Made by a program: the position numbers and the translations under genes. From contig CAMEZU010000028.1 in the NCBI GenBank assembly GCA_945947925.1, positions 1-13,626 of the forward strand: a stretch of 13,626 bases of DNA. Reading direction: 5' to 3'. The first letter of the stretch is position 1. Every line of letters starts with the position of its first letter. Of this stretch, positions 6,637 to 12,834 are shown one piece after another. The notes under the pieces are model-generated. The model saw nothing but the letters and a program-made list of their open reading frames with translations. It had not been told where the DNA came from and did not search any database. The DNA is from an uncultured Verrucomicrobiota bacterium (GTDB lineage: Bacteria > Verrucomicrobiota > Kiritimatiellia > RFP12 > UBA1067).

Positions 6637-8758
6637 CTGGTCCGATGAGGGCTCGGACACCTATCCCGGCGGCGTCATCCTGCGTGACGCGTCCGGGGAG
6701 GTGATCCGCGTCTCGCTCGGTCCTGGCGACGTTGACTGCCGTCCCTACTACGAGGCCTCGCCCGACGACTGGATCGTGAAGGCTCTGGTCGCGTCCGAGG
6801 ACGGCACCTTCTGGGAGCATGGCGGCGTGCGGCCGCTCAGCATGGTCCGCGCCTTCGCGCAGAACGTCTTCAGCCGGCGCCGCATCTCGGGCGCGTCGAC
6901 GATCACGATGCAGACCGTGCGTCTCATCCGTCCCCACGAGAAGTCCTACACGGCCAAGTGGATCGAGGCCTTCGAGGCGATGAAGATGGAGCGGAAGAAG
7001 TCCAAGACCTGGATTCTCTCCCAGTACCTCAACCGCGCGCCGTTCGGCTCGAACTTCATCGGCATCGAAGCGGCGGCGCAGGGCTGGTTCGGGAAGGGCG
7101 CGAAGGAACTCGGCCTCGGCGAGGCGGCGATGCTCGCGGGCATGGTTCAGGCCCCCTCGCGCTACCGTCCCGACCGCGGCTACGACAAGGCGATCGCGCG
7201 ACGGGACTACGTGCTCGGCCGTATGCTCAAGCTCGGGTACATCGACGCGGACCAGATGGCCGGCGCGAAAGGCGTCCTTCCTGAAGTGAAGCGCGCCCCC
7301 CGTCCCTTTGCCGCCCCCCACTACTGCGACTACTACCTGAAGACACGCGAAGACGTCCGAAGCCGTGCTGACGTGGAGAGGGGACGCCCCCGTCCCCTCC
7401 GGTCGGGCGACGTCACGACCCCGCTCGACCCCGACCTCCAGCGCCTCTGCGAGGAGACCGTCGCTTCCGCCGCCGCCGAGCACGCCTACTCCGTCGCCAC
7501 GGTCATCATGAGGGTCGCGACGGGGGACGTCGTCGCGATGGCCTGCAGCGGGGACTATTTCGATCCGAAGGGCGGACAGGTCAACACGGCACTCGCGCCG
7601 CGTCCCGCCGGCTCGACGCTGAAGCCGTTCCTGACGGCGCAGGCGATGGACCTCGGCATCGTCGGCAGCGAGTCGGAGGTCTTGGACACGCCGATGGCGG
7701 TGAAGGGGTACCGGCCGGCGAACTTCGACGGACAGTATCGCGGCAAGGTGCCGCTCCGTGCGGCGCTGATCCAGTCGCTGAACCTGCCGTTCGTCCGCCT
7801 CTGCCAGGAGGTCGGTGTGCCGCGCTTCGGCGCGCATCTGCGGTCCCTCGGCTTCGCCCATCTGAACGCGCCGGACGAGCGCTTCGGCCTCGGCATGGCG
7901 ATCGGCAACGTGGAGGTGACGCTCGTCGAGCTCGTCACGGCCTATCGGACGCTGGCCGCCTCCGTCTCCACCTCTGCCTCCGTCTCCATCTCTGCCTCTT
8001 CCTCTGCCTCTTCCTCTTCCTCTGCCTCTTCCTCCGCCTCTTCCTCCGCCTTCTCCGCATCCGCCGCCTATCTCGTCTCGGACATGCTTTCCGGCGCCGA
8101 GCGCAGCGCGGCGGCGCTCGGACATGTCGCGGACGTCGACCTGCCGCGTTTTGCGTGGAAGACGGGGACGAGCGCGGCGTATCGGGACGCCTGGACGGTC
8201 GCGTGGAATCCTGAGTACGTGATCGGCGTCTGGTGCGGACACAAGGAGGGGCGCTTCGGGGACGAGTCGGTAGTCGGCGCGAAGGCGGCCGCGCCGCTGG
8301 CGTGGAGGATGGCACGGGCGCTTTATCCGAAGGCGGACGGTCCCTGGTTCAGGATGCCGGACGGCACGGAATCCCTGCGCCGGCGGCGGCTGCCCGAGAA
8401 ACCGGCGTCAGCGCCGAAGCTGACGATCGCCAGGCCCGAGGAAGGGGCGACGTTCGTCTTTCTGCCGGACATGCCGCAGCAGAGGCTGGTGGCGTCCGTC
8501 ATCAACAATCCGGACGGCGTTCGCCTCTGGTGGTTCCTGGACGGCGTGCCGGTCGGCGAGTCGACGGGAACGAAACCGTTCGTCACGGACCTCCTTCCGG
8601 GCGATCACGTCCTTACCTGCGCAACGCAGGACGGCGCGTGTGCCCAGACGCGTTTCAGCGTCCGCGAGCCGAGCGGCGTCTTTTTCAAAAATACCCCATT
8701 GCCCAACGTTCGGGAAAATGATATACTAATACCCGTTCGTTTGGCAAAGCGGGCGTAG
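6497..8758 (+). CDS. pbpC: Penicillin-binding protein 1C (transglycosylase/transpeptidase)
   Basis: A 753-residue class A penicillin-binding protein of the 1C type, anchored in the inner membrane with its domains in the periplasm. After a basic cytoplasmic start comes one membrane helix (about residues 23-46). The GT51 glycosyltransferase has SEDGTFWEHGG (catalytic E101), GASTITMQ and KWIEA (E157). The transpeptidase has STLK (S373, K376), SLN (S427-N429) and KTGTS (K555-G557), all intact. A C-terminal BiPBP_C-like domain occupies about residues 635-720. The start ATG lies inside the macroglobulin gene, with a weak AAGG 3 nt upstream; a later TTG at 6569 is possible but would remove the basic N-terminus. 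Oddities are a hairpin-encoded linker (residues 294-302), a Ser/Ala tract (489-524), and a tail of about 30 residues encoded by the tRNA promoter region, with the stop inside tRNA-Gly. Confidence 0.93.
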   Translation: MKKLLSIIRSAWSRLARTRCRAWLLTLCISLGCALVLALTVSWFAIDWSDEGSDTYPGGVILRDASGEVIRVSLGPGDVDCRPYYEASPDDWIVKALVASEDGTFWEHGGVRPLSMVRAFAQNVFSRRRISGASTITMQTVRLIRPHEKSYTAKWIEAFEAMKMERKKSKTWILSQYLNRAPFGSNFIGIEAAAQGWFGKGAKELGLGEAAMLAGMVQAPSRYRPDRGYDKAIARRDYVLGRMLKLGYIDADQMAGAKGVLPEVKRAPRPFAAPHYCDYYLKTREDVRSRADVERGRPRPLRSGDVTTPLDPDLQRLCEETVASAAAEHAYSVATVIMRVATGDVVAMACSGDYFDPKGGQVNTALAPRPAGSTLKPFLTAQAMDLGIVGSESEVLDTPMAVKGYRPANFDGQYRGKVPLRAALIQSLNLPFVRLCQEVGVPRFGAHLRSLGFAHLNAPDERFGLGMAIGNVEVTLVELVTAYRTLAASVSTSASVSISASSSASSSSSASSSASSSAFSASAAYLVSDMLSGAERSAAALGHVADVDLPRFAWKTGTSAAYRDAWTVAWNPEYVIGVWCGHKEGRFGDESVVGAKAAAPLAWRMARALYPKADGPWFRMPDGTESLRRRRLPEKPASAPKLTIARPEEGATFVFLPDMPQQRLVASVINNPDGVRLWWFLDGVPVGESTGTKPFVTDLLPGDHVLTCATQDGACAQTRFSVREPSGVFFKNTPLPNVRENDILIPVRLAKRA
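7378..7399 (+). repeat. Perfect 9-bp inverted repeat inside pbpC
   Basis: GAGGGGACG (7378-7386) and CGTCCCCTC (7391-7399) are exact reverse complements around a CCCC loop. The element encodes E294-RGRPRPLR-302, a basic, proline-rich stretch between the glycosyltransferase and transpeptidase domains. That position is an inter-domain linker, so the hairpin may have been inserted without harm, like the palindromic elements known to sit in Rickettsia genes. Confidence 0.6.
7961..8068 (+). repeat. Polypyrimidine hexamer microsatellite encoding a Ser/Ala tract
   Basis: A run of degenerate 6-nt units (TCTGCC, TCTTCC, TCCGCC) gives an almost pure pyrimidine + strand and encodes residues 489-524 of PBP1C, nearly all Ser and Ala. 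It falls after LVTAYRTLA and before AAYLVSDML, in the transpeptidase domain where relatives usually carry a short Gly-rich loop. Units of six bases keep the frame, so slippage would change loop length without truncating the protein. Confidence 0.85.
8699..8727 (+). promoter_or_regulatory. Promoter of the tRNA cluster, inside the pbpC 3' end
   Basis: TTGCCC (8699-8704), a 17-nt spacer and TATACT (8722-8727) with TGA before it (8719-8721, extended -10). The site lies in the last 60 nt of pbpC. Expected initiation near 8734 leaves a short leader of about 15 nt before tRNA-Gly, which would need normal 5' processing. Confidence 0.7.
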
Positions 8759-8822
8759 CTCAATGGCAGAGCTCCAGCCTTCCAAGCTGGCTACGAGGGT
8801 TCGATTCCCTTCGCCCGCTCCA
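8749..8822 (+). tRNA. tRNA-Gly (anticodon TCC)
   Basis: 74 nt with encoded CCA. Acceptor GCGGGCG pairs with CGCCCGC; the anticodon arm is CCAGC-CTTCCAA-GCTGG with anticodon TCC; the T-arm is GGG-TTCGATT-CCC. The first ten bases overlap the end of pbpC, whose TAG stop is at 8756-8758. Confidence 0.97.
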
Positions 8823-8836
8823 GGCCGAAGCTGAAT

Positions 8837-8923
8837 GCCAGGGTGGCGTAATGGCAGCCGCGGCAGACTCAAAATCTGTTGTCCCTTAAAGACGTGCGGG
8901 TTCGAGTCCCGCTCCTGGCACCA
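8837..8923 (+). tRNA. tRNA-Leu (anticodon CAA)
   Basis: 87 nt with encoded CCA and a long variable arm typical of leucine tRNAs. Acceptor GCCAGGG pairs with TCCTGGC (one G-T). The anticodon loop is CTCAAAA, so the anticodon is CAA, reading UUG. It follows tRNA-Gly by 14 nt, so the two should share one transcript. Confidence 0.96.
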
Positions 8924-8951
8924 GGTTCGCCCGTCAAACGCACAGAACTTT

Positions 8952-9041
<90 letters not shown>

Positions 9042-9052
9042 ATTTCTGAAAG

Positions 9053-9075
9053 AACCGCGGTTTCCGCGGTTTTTT
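9053..9075 (+). terminator. Rho-independent terminator of the tRNA cluster
   Basis: AACCGCGG (9053-9060), loop TTT, CCGCGGTT (9064-9071), and a run of six T (9070-9075). The stem is perfect and GC-rich, and begins 12 nt after tRNA-Ser, so the cluster forms a closed unit 8734-9075. Confidence 0.9.
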
Positions 9076-9105
9076 GATTACCAATAGCTCGGGCCACCCA
9101 TTGAA

Positions 9106-9135
9106 TAGACAAATCGTCCGTGTAAATGCTATAAT
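9106..9135 (+). promoter_or_regulatory. Promoter of the GH97-aldolase-galU unit
   Basis: TAGACA (9106-9111), an 18-nt spacer and a perfect TATAAT (9130-9135) preceded by TGC (9127-9129), an extended -10. Initiation would fall near 9142, only about four bases before the GH97 ATG, so the message may be almost leaderless. No Shine-Dalgarno is visible before that ATG, which agrees. Confidence 0.65.
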
Positions 9136-9143
9136 TCACGGAC
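9116..9143 (+). promoter_or_regulatory. Operator-like inverted repeat over the GH97 -10
   Basis: GTCCGTG (9116-9122) and CACGGAC (9137-9143) are exact reverse complements, 14 nt apart, centred on the -10 hexamer and ending at the likely transcription start. A dimeric repressor bound here would block the polymerase. An RNA hairpin role is less likely, because the left arm lies upstream of the predicted start. Confidence 0.55.
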
Positions 9144-9145
9144 AT

Positions 9146-11131
9146 ATGAAAAACTTCTCCTACCTCTCGATGGTGCTGGCTGCTTCGGCCGGCTGTGTGT
9201 GGACGGCTCAGGCCGACGTGCTGGGCGCCAAGGCGTCCTATGGCAAGAATGAGATCCGCCTTTATGCGAACCCGCTCGCCTACGAGGTCGTTCGTGACGG
9301 CAAGACGATGGTTGCGAAGACGCTGATTGGCCTCAAGCTCGACGGTGCCTGCCAGAAGGACGCGGCGCTTGTCTCGACGAAGACCTCCGCGCTTGCGGGC
9401 TGCGTAAAGACGCCGGTGTACAAGAAGGCGGCCGTGTGCCTCGGCGGCAACGAGACCGTCGCCGACTTCGGCGACTTCGCGGTCCGTCTCGTGGCTCGCA
9501 ACGATGGCGTCGCCTACCGCTTCGAGCTGAAGAAGGCGGCGACCGTGAACTGCGAGAACGCGGGCCTCACGATCCCGTCCGCGACCGCGCGCTGCTGGAT
9601 GAACCGCACCAACGCCTTCGGCTGCGAGGAGACGATGCCCGAGTTTGCGAACGCGGGCGACCTCAAGACCGACGCGAAGAAACACATCTACCTGCCGTTT
9701 GCCTACACGGTCGAAGGGCAGATGGTCGCCGTCACGGAGTCGAACGTCCACAACTACCCGATCTGGAACTTCAAGGCCGTCGAGAAGACGGCGGACGGGG
9801 TTCGCCTCGGCTCCGTGTTCGAGACCTATCCGAAGAAGACGCAGCGCGTCGGCGGCTGGGGAAATGACTACTGCGCCAAGGGCGGCCGCTGGGTGAAGAT
9901 CACGGATCACGAGGACTACCTCGTCAAGGCTGCGGCGGGCGCGACGCTGCCGTGGCGCGCCTTCGTTCTCGCCGACTCGCCGGCGAAGCTTTGCGAGGCC
10001 GACCTCTCCTATGCGCTCGCGACGCCGGCGGCGAAGGACGCCGACTTCTCCTGGGTGAAGCCCGGCAAGGTCGCGTGGGACTGGTGGAACGCCTTCGACA
10101 ACCTGGGCGATCCGCAGGGCTGCACGACGAAGACCTACGAGCGCTTCATCGACTTCGCGGCGAAGAACGGCGTCGAGTACGTCATCTTCGACGAGGGCTG
10201 GAGCGCCAAGCTCAACATCTGGGAGTACAGCCCGGTCGTGGACGTGCCGCACCTCATCAAGTACGCCGAGGAGAAGGGCGTCGGCATCATCCTCTGGATG
10301 GCGTGGGCCCAGGTCTACGGCGAGGAGGAGAAGGTCGCCTCGCACTTCGCGAAGCTCGGCGCGAAGGGGTTCAAGGTCGACTTTATGGACCGCGGCGACG
10401 CCGAGATTGCGGTCTTCCTCGAGAAGTTCGCGGCCGCCTGCGCGAAGCACAAGATGCTCGTCGACTACCACGGCGTCTACCGTCCGGTGGGTCTCCACCG
10501 CACCTACCCGAACGTCCTCAACTACGAGGGCATCCACGGCCTCGAGCAGATGAAGTGGGGCAAAGTCGACAAGGACATGACGTACAACGACGTTGCGTGC
10601 ACGTTCCTGCGCATGACGGCGGGTCCGATGGACTACACGCCGGGCGCGATGCTCAACTACAAGATCGGCGCGTACAAGGGCAACGGTCAGTTCCCGGGGT
10701 CCGTCGGCACGCGCTGCCACCAGATGGCGCTCATGGCGCTCTACGAGGCGCCGCTCCAGATGCTCAGCGACTCACCGACGCACTACGAGAAGAACATGGA
10801 GTGCTTCTCGTTCATGGCCAAGGTCCCGGTCGTGTGGGACGCGACGGTCGGCCTCGGCGGCTGCCCCGAGTGCTTCGCGGCCATCGCCCGCAAGGCAAAG
10901 GATGGCGCGTGGTACGCGGCGGCGATCACGAACAAGGACGCCCGCGACTACACGCTCGACACCGCGTTCCTCGGCGAGGGCGAATGGAAGGCCGAGATCT
11001 TCCGCGATGCGCCCGCGTGCGACGAGACGCCCGAGAAGTACGTCCGCGAGACGAAGGTCGTGAAGGCCGGCGACAAGCTGGCGCTCCGCATGGCCTCGGG
11101 CGGCGGCTTCATCGTCAGGTTCTCCAAGTGA
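9146..11131 (+). CDS. Secreted glycoside hydrolase family 97 (probably retaining, alpha-galactosidase-like)
   Basis: 661 residues, the usual size for GH97, with the N-terminal beta-sandwich, a central TIM barrel (about residues 300-560) and a C-terminal beta domain. GH97 includes inverting alpha-glucosidases with Glu catalysts (SusB) and retaining alpha-galactosidases with an Asp nucleophile. Here the barrel carries FKVDFMDRGD, where D412 is the likely nucleophile, and LNYEGIHG, where E461 is the likely acid/base. This favours the retaining type; the substrate is not proven. The N-terminus is a signal peptide, with likely cleavage after WTAQA (residue 23); ASAGC17 is a weak alternative lipobox. 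I chose the ATG at 9146 because it opens the signal peptide and follows the promoter; the open frame upstream runs into the terminator. It probably feeds sugar to the genes after it. Confidence 0.9.
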   Translation: MKNFSYLSMVLAASAGCVWTAQADVLGAKASYGKNEIRLYANPLAYEVVRDGKTMVAKTLIGLKLDGACQKDAALVSTKTSALAGCVKTPVYKKAAVCLGGNETVADFGDFAVRLVARNDGVAYRFELKKAATVNCENAGLTIPSATARCWMNRTNAFGCEETMPEFANAGDLKTDAKKHIYLPFAYTVEGQMVAVTESNVHNYPIWNFKAVEKTADGVRLGSVFETYPKKTQRVGGWGNDYCAKGGRWVKITDHEDYLVKAAAGATLPWRAFVLADSPAKLCEADLSYALATPAAKDADFSWVKPGKVAWDWWNAFDNLGDPQGCTTKTYERFIDFAAKNGVEYVIFDEGWSAKLNIWEYSPVVDVPHLIKYAEEKGVGIILWMAWAQVYGEEEKVASHFAKLGAKGFKVDFMDRGDAEIAVFLEKFAAACAKHKMLVDYHGVYRPVGLHRTYPNVLNYEGIHGLEQMKWGKVDKDMTYNDVACTFLRMTAGPMDYTPGAMLNYKIGAYKGNGQFPGSVGTRCHQMALMALYEAPLQMLSDSPTHYEKNMECFSFMAKVPVVWDATVGLGGCPECFAAIARKAKDGAWYAAAITNKDARDYTLDTAFLGEGEWKAEIFRDAPACDETPEKYVRETKVVKAGDKLALRMASGGGFIVRFSK

Positions 11132-11138
11132 GGATGAC

Positions 11139-11166
11139 AGGGAGTAGGGTGTAGGGAGTAGGGTGT
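11139..11166 (+). repeat. Four heptanucleotide tandem repeats (AGGGAGT/AGGGTGT)
   Basis: AGGGAGT, AGGGTGT, AGGGAGT, AGGGTGT follow one another without a gap between the GH97 stop and the aldolase ribosome site. They make two exact 14-bp units. The pattern recalls the short tandemly repeated heptamers known from cyanobacterial genomes. No promoter is visible in this 54-nt gap. Confidence 0.85.
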
Positions 11167-11197
11167 AGAAAGGTGTGGATTTGAAATGGACAAGAAG
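11167..11197 (+). promoter_or_regulatory. Aldolase leader and ribosome site, matching the macroglobulin leader
   Basis: AGAAAGGTGTGGATTTGAA precedes ATG 11186. The GGA at 11177-11179 sits 6 nt before the start, as in the macroglobulin gene. The pattern GGATTTG-NN-ATGGACAAGAAG is common to both genes, and an extra GGTGT lies between AGAAA and GGA here. Confidence 0.6.
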
Positions 11198-12004
11198 CTT
11201 TACATCAATCCGCCGCTGGTCAATCGCGTCTACGACTGGAAGAACGGTCCGCAGCCGAAGACCCGCGCCGCGCTCGACAAGTTCTTCAAGTCGGCTCCGA
11301 TCCAGAAGGTGAAGGAGCAGATCTGCGAGATGGGCCGACGCATCTACAACAAGGGCTATACGGACGGCAACGGCGGCAACATCTCCGTGCGTGTCGGCGA
11401 GGACCTCATCCTCTGCACCCCGACCCTGTGCTGCAAGGGCTTCATGAAGCCCGAGGACATCTGTCTCGTGGACATGAACGCCGGCCAGCTCTGCGGCTAC
11501 CGTCCGCGCACGAGCGAGGTGCGCGTGCACATCGCGATGATGAAGGCGACCGGCATGAATGCGTGCATGCACTGCCATCCGCCGCACTGCAACGCCTTCC
11601 TCTTCGCGGGCATCGTCCCGCCGAACGGCATCAACCCCGAGGCCGACATCTTCCTCAACCAGATTCCGCTCGCGCCGTACGGTACGCCCGGGACGGACGA
11701 GGTGGCGGCGAACGTGGCCGAGGCCGCGAAGAAGTCGAACGTCGTCTTCATGGAGAACCACGGCATTGTCTGCGGCGGCCGTGACGTCGAGGAGGCCGAG
11801 TGGTTCGCCGAGAACGCGGACGCCTACTGTCACGTGCTTCTCCTTGCGAACGCCCACGGCGCGCCGCTACAGCAGGTCGGCAAGAAGTCCGTCGAGGACT
11901 TCCTCTCGATCCGCAAGGCGTTGGGCCTTTCCGTCGATCCGACGCAGAAGCTCTACAACACGTCGAAGTTCAACGGCTACACGATGAAGAAGACGGGCAA
12001 GTGA
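11186..12004 (+). CDS. fucA: Class II aldolase, FucA-like (L-fuculose-phosphate aldolase family)
   Basis: 272 residues of the class II aldolase/adducin family, longer than the roughly 215 of E. coli FucA because of an N-terminal extension of about 40 residues. These zinc enzymes split fuculose- or rhamnulose-1-phosphate into lactaldehyde and DHAP in the cytoplasm. Visible features are the phosphate-binding GNGGNIS (61-67), the catalytic Glu E111 in TSEVRVH, zinc ligands H129 and H131 in MHCHPPH, and H192 in ENHGIV. The downstream fucO, which reduces lactaldehyde, supports a deoxysugar substrate, but fuculose versus rhamnulose phosphate or another ketose phosphate cannot be settled. It lies 54 nt after GH97 and 4 nt before galU, with no promoter between, so an operon is likely. 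Confidence 0.82.
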   Translation: MDKKLYINPPLVNRVYDWKNGPQPKTRAALDKFFKSAPIQKVKEQICEMGRRIYNKGYTDGNGGNISVRVGEDLILCTPTLCCKGFMKPEDICLVDMNAGQLCGYRPRTSEVRVHIAMMKATGMNACMHCHPPHCNAFLFAGIVPPNGINPEADIFLNQIPLAPYGTPGTDEVAANVAEAAKKSNVVFMENHGIVCGGRDVEEAEWFAENADAYCHVLLLANAHGAPLQQVGKKSVEDFLSIRKALGLSVDPTQKLYNTSKFNGYTMKKTGK

Positions 12005-12008
12005 GCCG

Positions 12009-12752
12009 ATGAAGGCCTTGATTCCCGCTGCGGGGCACGGCACGCGCTTCGCCCCCTATACGAAGCTCGTTCCGAAGGAACTCCTTCCGATCGGCACCCG
12101 CCCGGCTCTCGCCCGCATCGTGGACGAGGCCGCGGACGCGGGTGCGGACGAGGTGGTGATCGTCACGTCGCCCGAGAAGCCGCTCCTGAAGCGGTGGTTC
12201 GAGATCGAGCCGGCGAAGGTGAAGGTCACCTGGATCGACCAGCTCGAGCAGCACGGACTCGGTCACGCCGTCCTCCAAGCGGCGCCGTGCTTCGCGGACG
12301 AGACGGAGCCCGTCCTCGTCCTGCTCGGGGACGCGCTCGTGAGCGGCGGCAACGCGTCCGCCGCGATGGCCGCGATCTCCCGCGCGCACGGCGGGGCGAG
12401 CGTCATCGGCTGCGAGGAGGTGTCCCTCGACCGCGTCTCCCGCTACGGCATCATGAAGCCCGCGGAGGCGGAGAAGGACGGGGCGTTCCGCCTCGCCGAC
12501 ATCGTCGAGAAGCCGAAGCCCGAGGCGGCGCCGTCCACGCTCGCCGTGGCCGGGCGCTACCTGCTCGATCCCGCGATCTTCCGCTATCTCGCGGACCAGA
12601 CCGCCGGCGTCGGCGGGGAGATCCAGCTGACGGACGCCATTCGCCGCATGCTCGCGGAGAAGTCCGTCTACGGCTACCGCTATCCGGGCCGCCGCCACGA
12701 CATCGGCAATCCGCAGGGGTATCTCAGGGCCCTCGAAGCTTTTGCCGACTGA
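12009..12752 (+). CDS. galU: Compact UTP-glucose-1-phosphate uridylyltransferase (GalU-type)
   Basis: 247 residues; known GalU proteins are near 300. It should make UDP-glucose from UTP and glucose-1-phosphate in the cytoplasm, for glycans and for galactose use by the Leloir route. The nucleotidyltransferase signature AAGHGTRFAPYTKLVPKELL is at residues 7-26, GLGHAVLQA follows a shortened segment, LLGDAL carries the metal-binding D108, and VEKPKPEAAPS (E167, K168) and GEIQLTDAI match GalU closely. Compared with E. coli GalU, about 25 residues are absent between the IVTS strand and GLGHAV, and about as many at the C-terminus. I see no frameshift, so it is a short form and not a wreck. Another sugar nucleotide substrate is possible. 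The start is 4 nt after the aldolase stop. Confidence 0.83.
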   Translation: MKALIPAAGHGTRFAPYTKLVPKELLPIGTRPALARIVDEAADAGADEVVIVTSPEKPLLKRWFEIEPAKVKVTWIDQLEQHGLGHAVLQAAPCFADETEPVLVLLGDALVSGGNASAAMAAISRAHGGASVIGCEEVSLDRVSRYGIMKPAEAEKDGAFRLADIVEKPKPEAAPSTLAVAGRYLLDPAIFRYLADQTAGVGGEIQLTDAIRRMLAEKSVYGYRYPGRRHDIGNPQGYLRALEAFAD

Positions 12753-12765
12753 CCGCGCATTCCGC

Positions 12766-12794
12766 TTGGAAAACGGCGGACGCTATGTTATAAT
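12766..12794 (+). promoter_or_regulatory. Promoter of fucO
   Basis: TTGGAA (12766-12771), a 17-nt spacer and a perfect TATAAT (12789-12794) preceded by TGT (12786-12788, extended -10). A small inverted repeat, TCCGC (12761-12765) and GCGGA (12776-12780), straddles the -35 and could be a weak operator. Initiation near 12801 leaves a leader of about 34 nt containing GAAAGGGGG (12814-12822). Confidence 0.75.
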
Positions 12795-12834
12795 TCGCCT
12801 CATCAGTAAAACCGAAAGGGGGATTCAGTACACC

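Noticed and set aside
2947..6660. Antisense open frame of 1237 codons opposite the macroglobulin gene
   Set aside because: Strong G/C at third positions on the + strand removes stops from the antisense frame. The translation is Arg/Asp/Gly/His-rich, with no domain or motif, while the sense strand has a clear family match.
6575..8242. Antisense open frame of 555 codons opposite pbpC
   Set aside because: It mirrors the pbpC codon pattern and contains Gly/Arg repeats from the reverse of the Ser/Ala microsatellite; no independent start signal or homology.
9074..9145. TTG start for GH97 at 9074
   Set aside because: It lies in the T-run of the tRNA terminator and upstream of the GH97 promoter; ATG 9146 gives a normal signal peptide.
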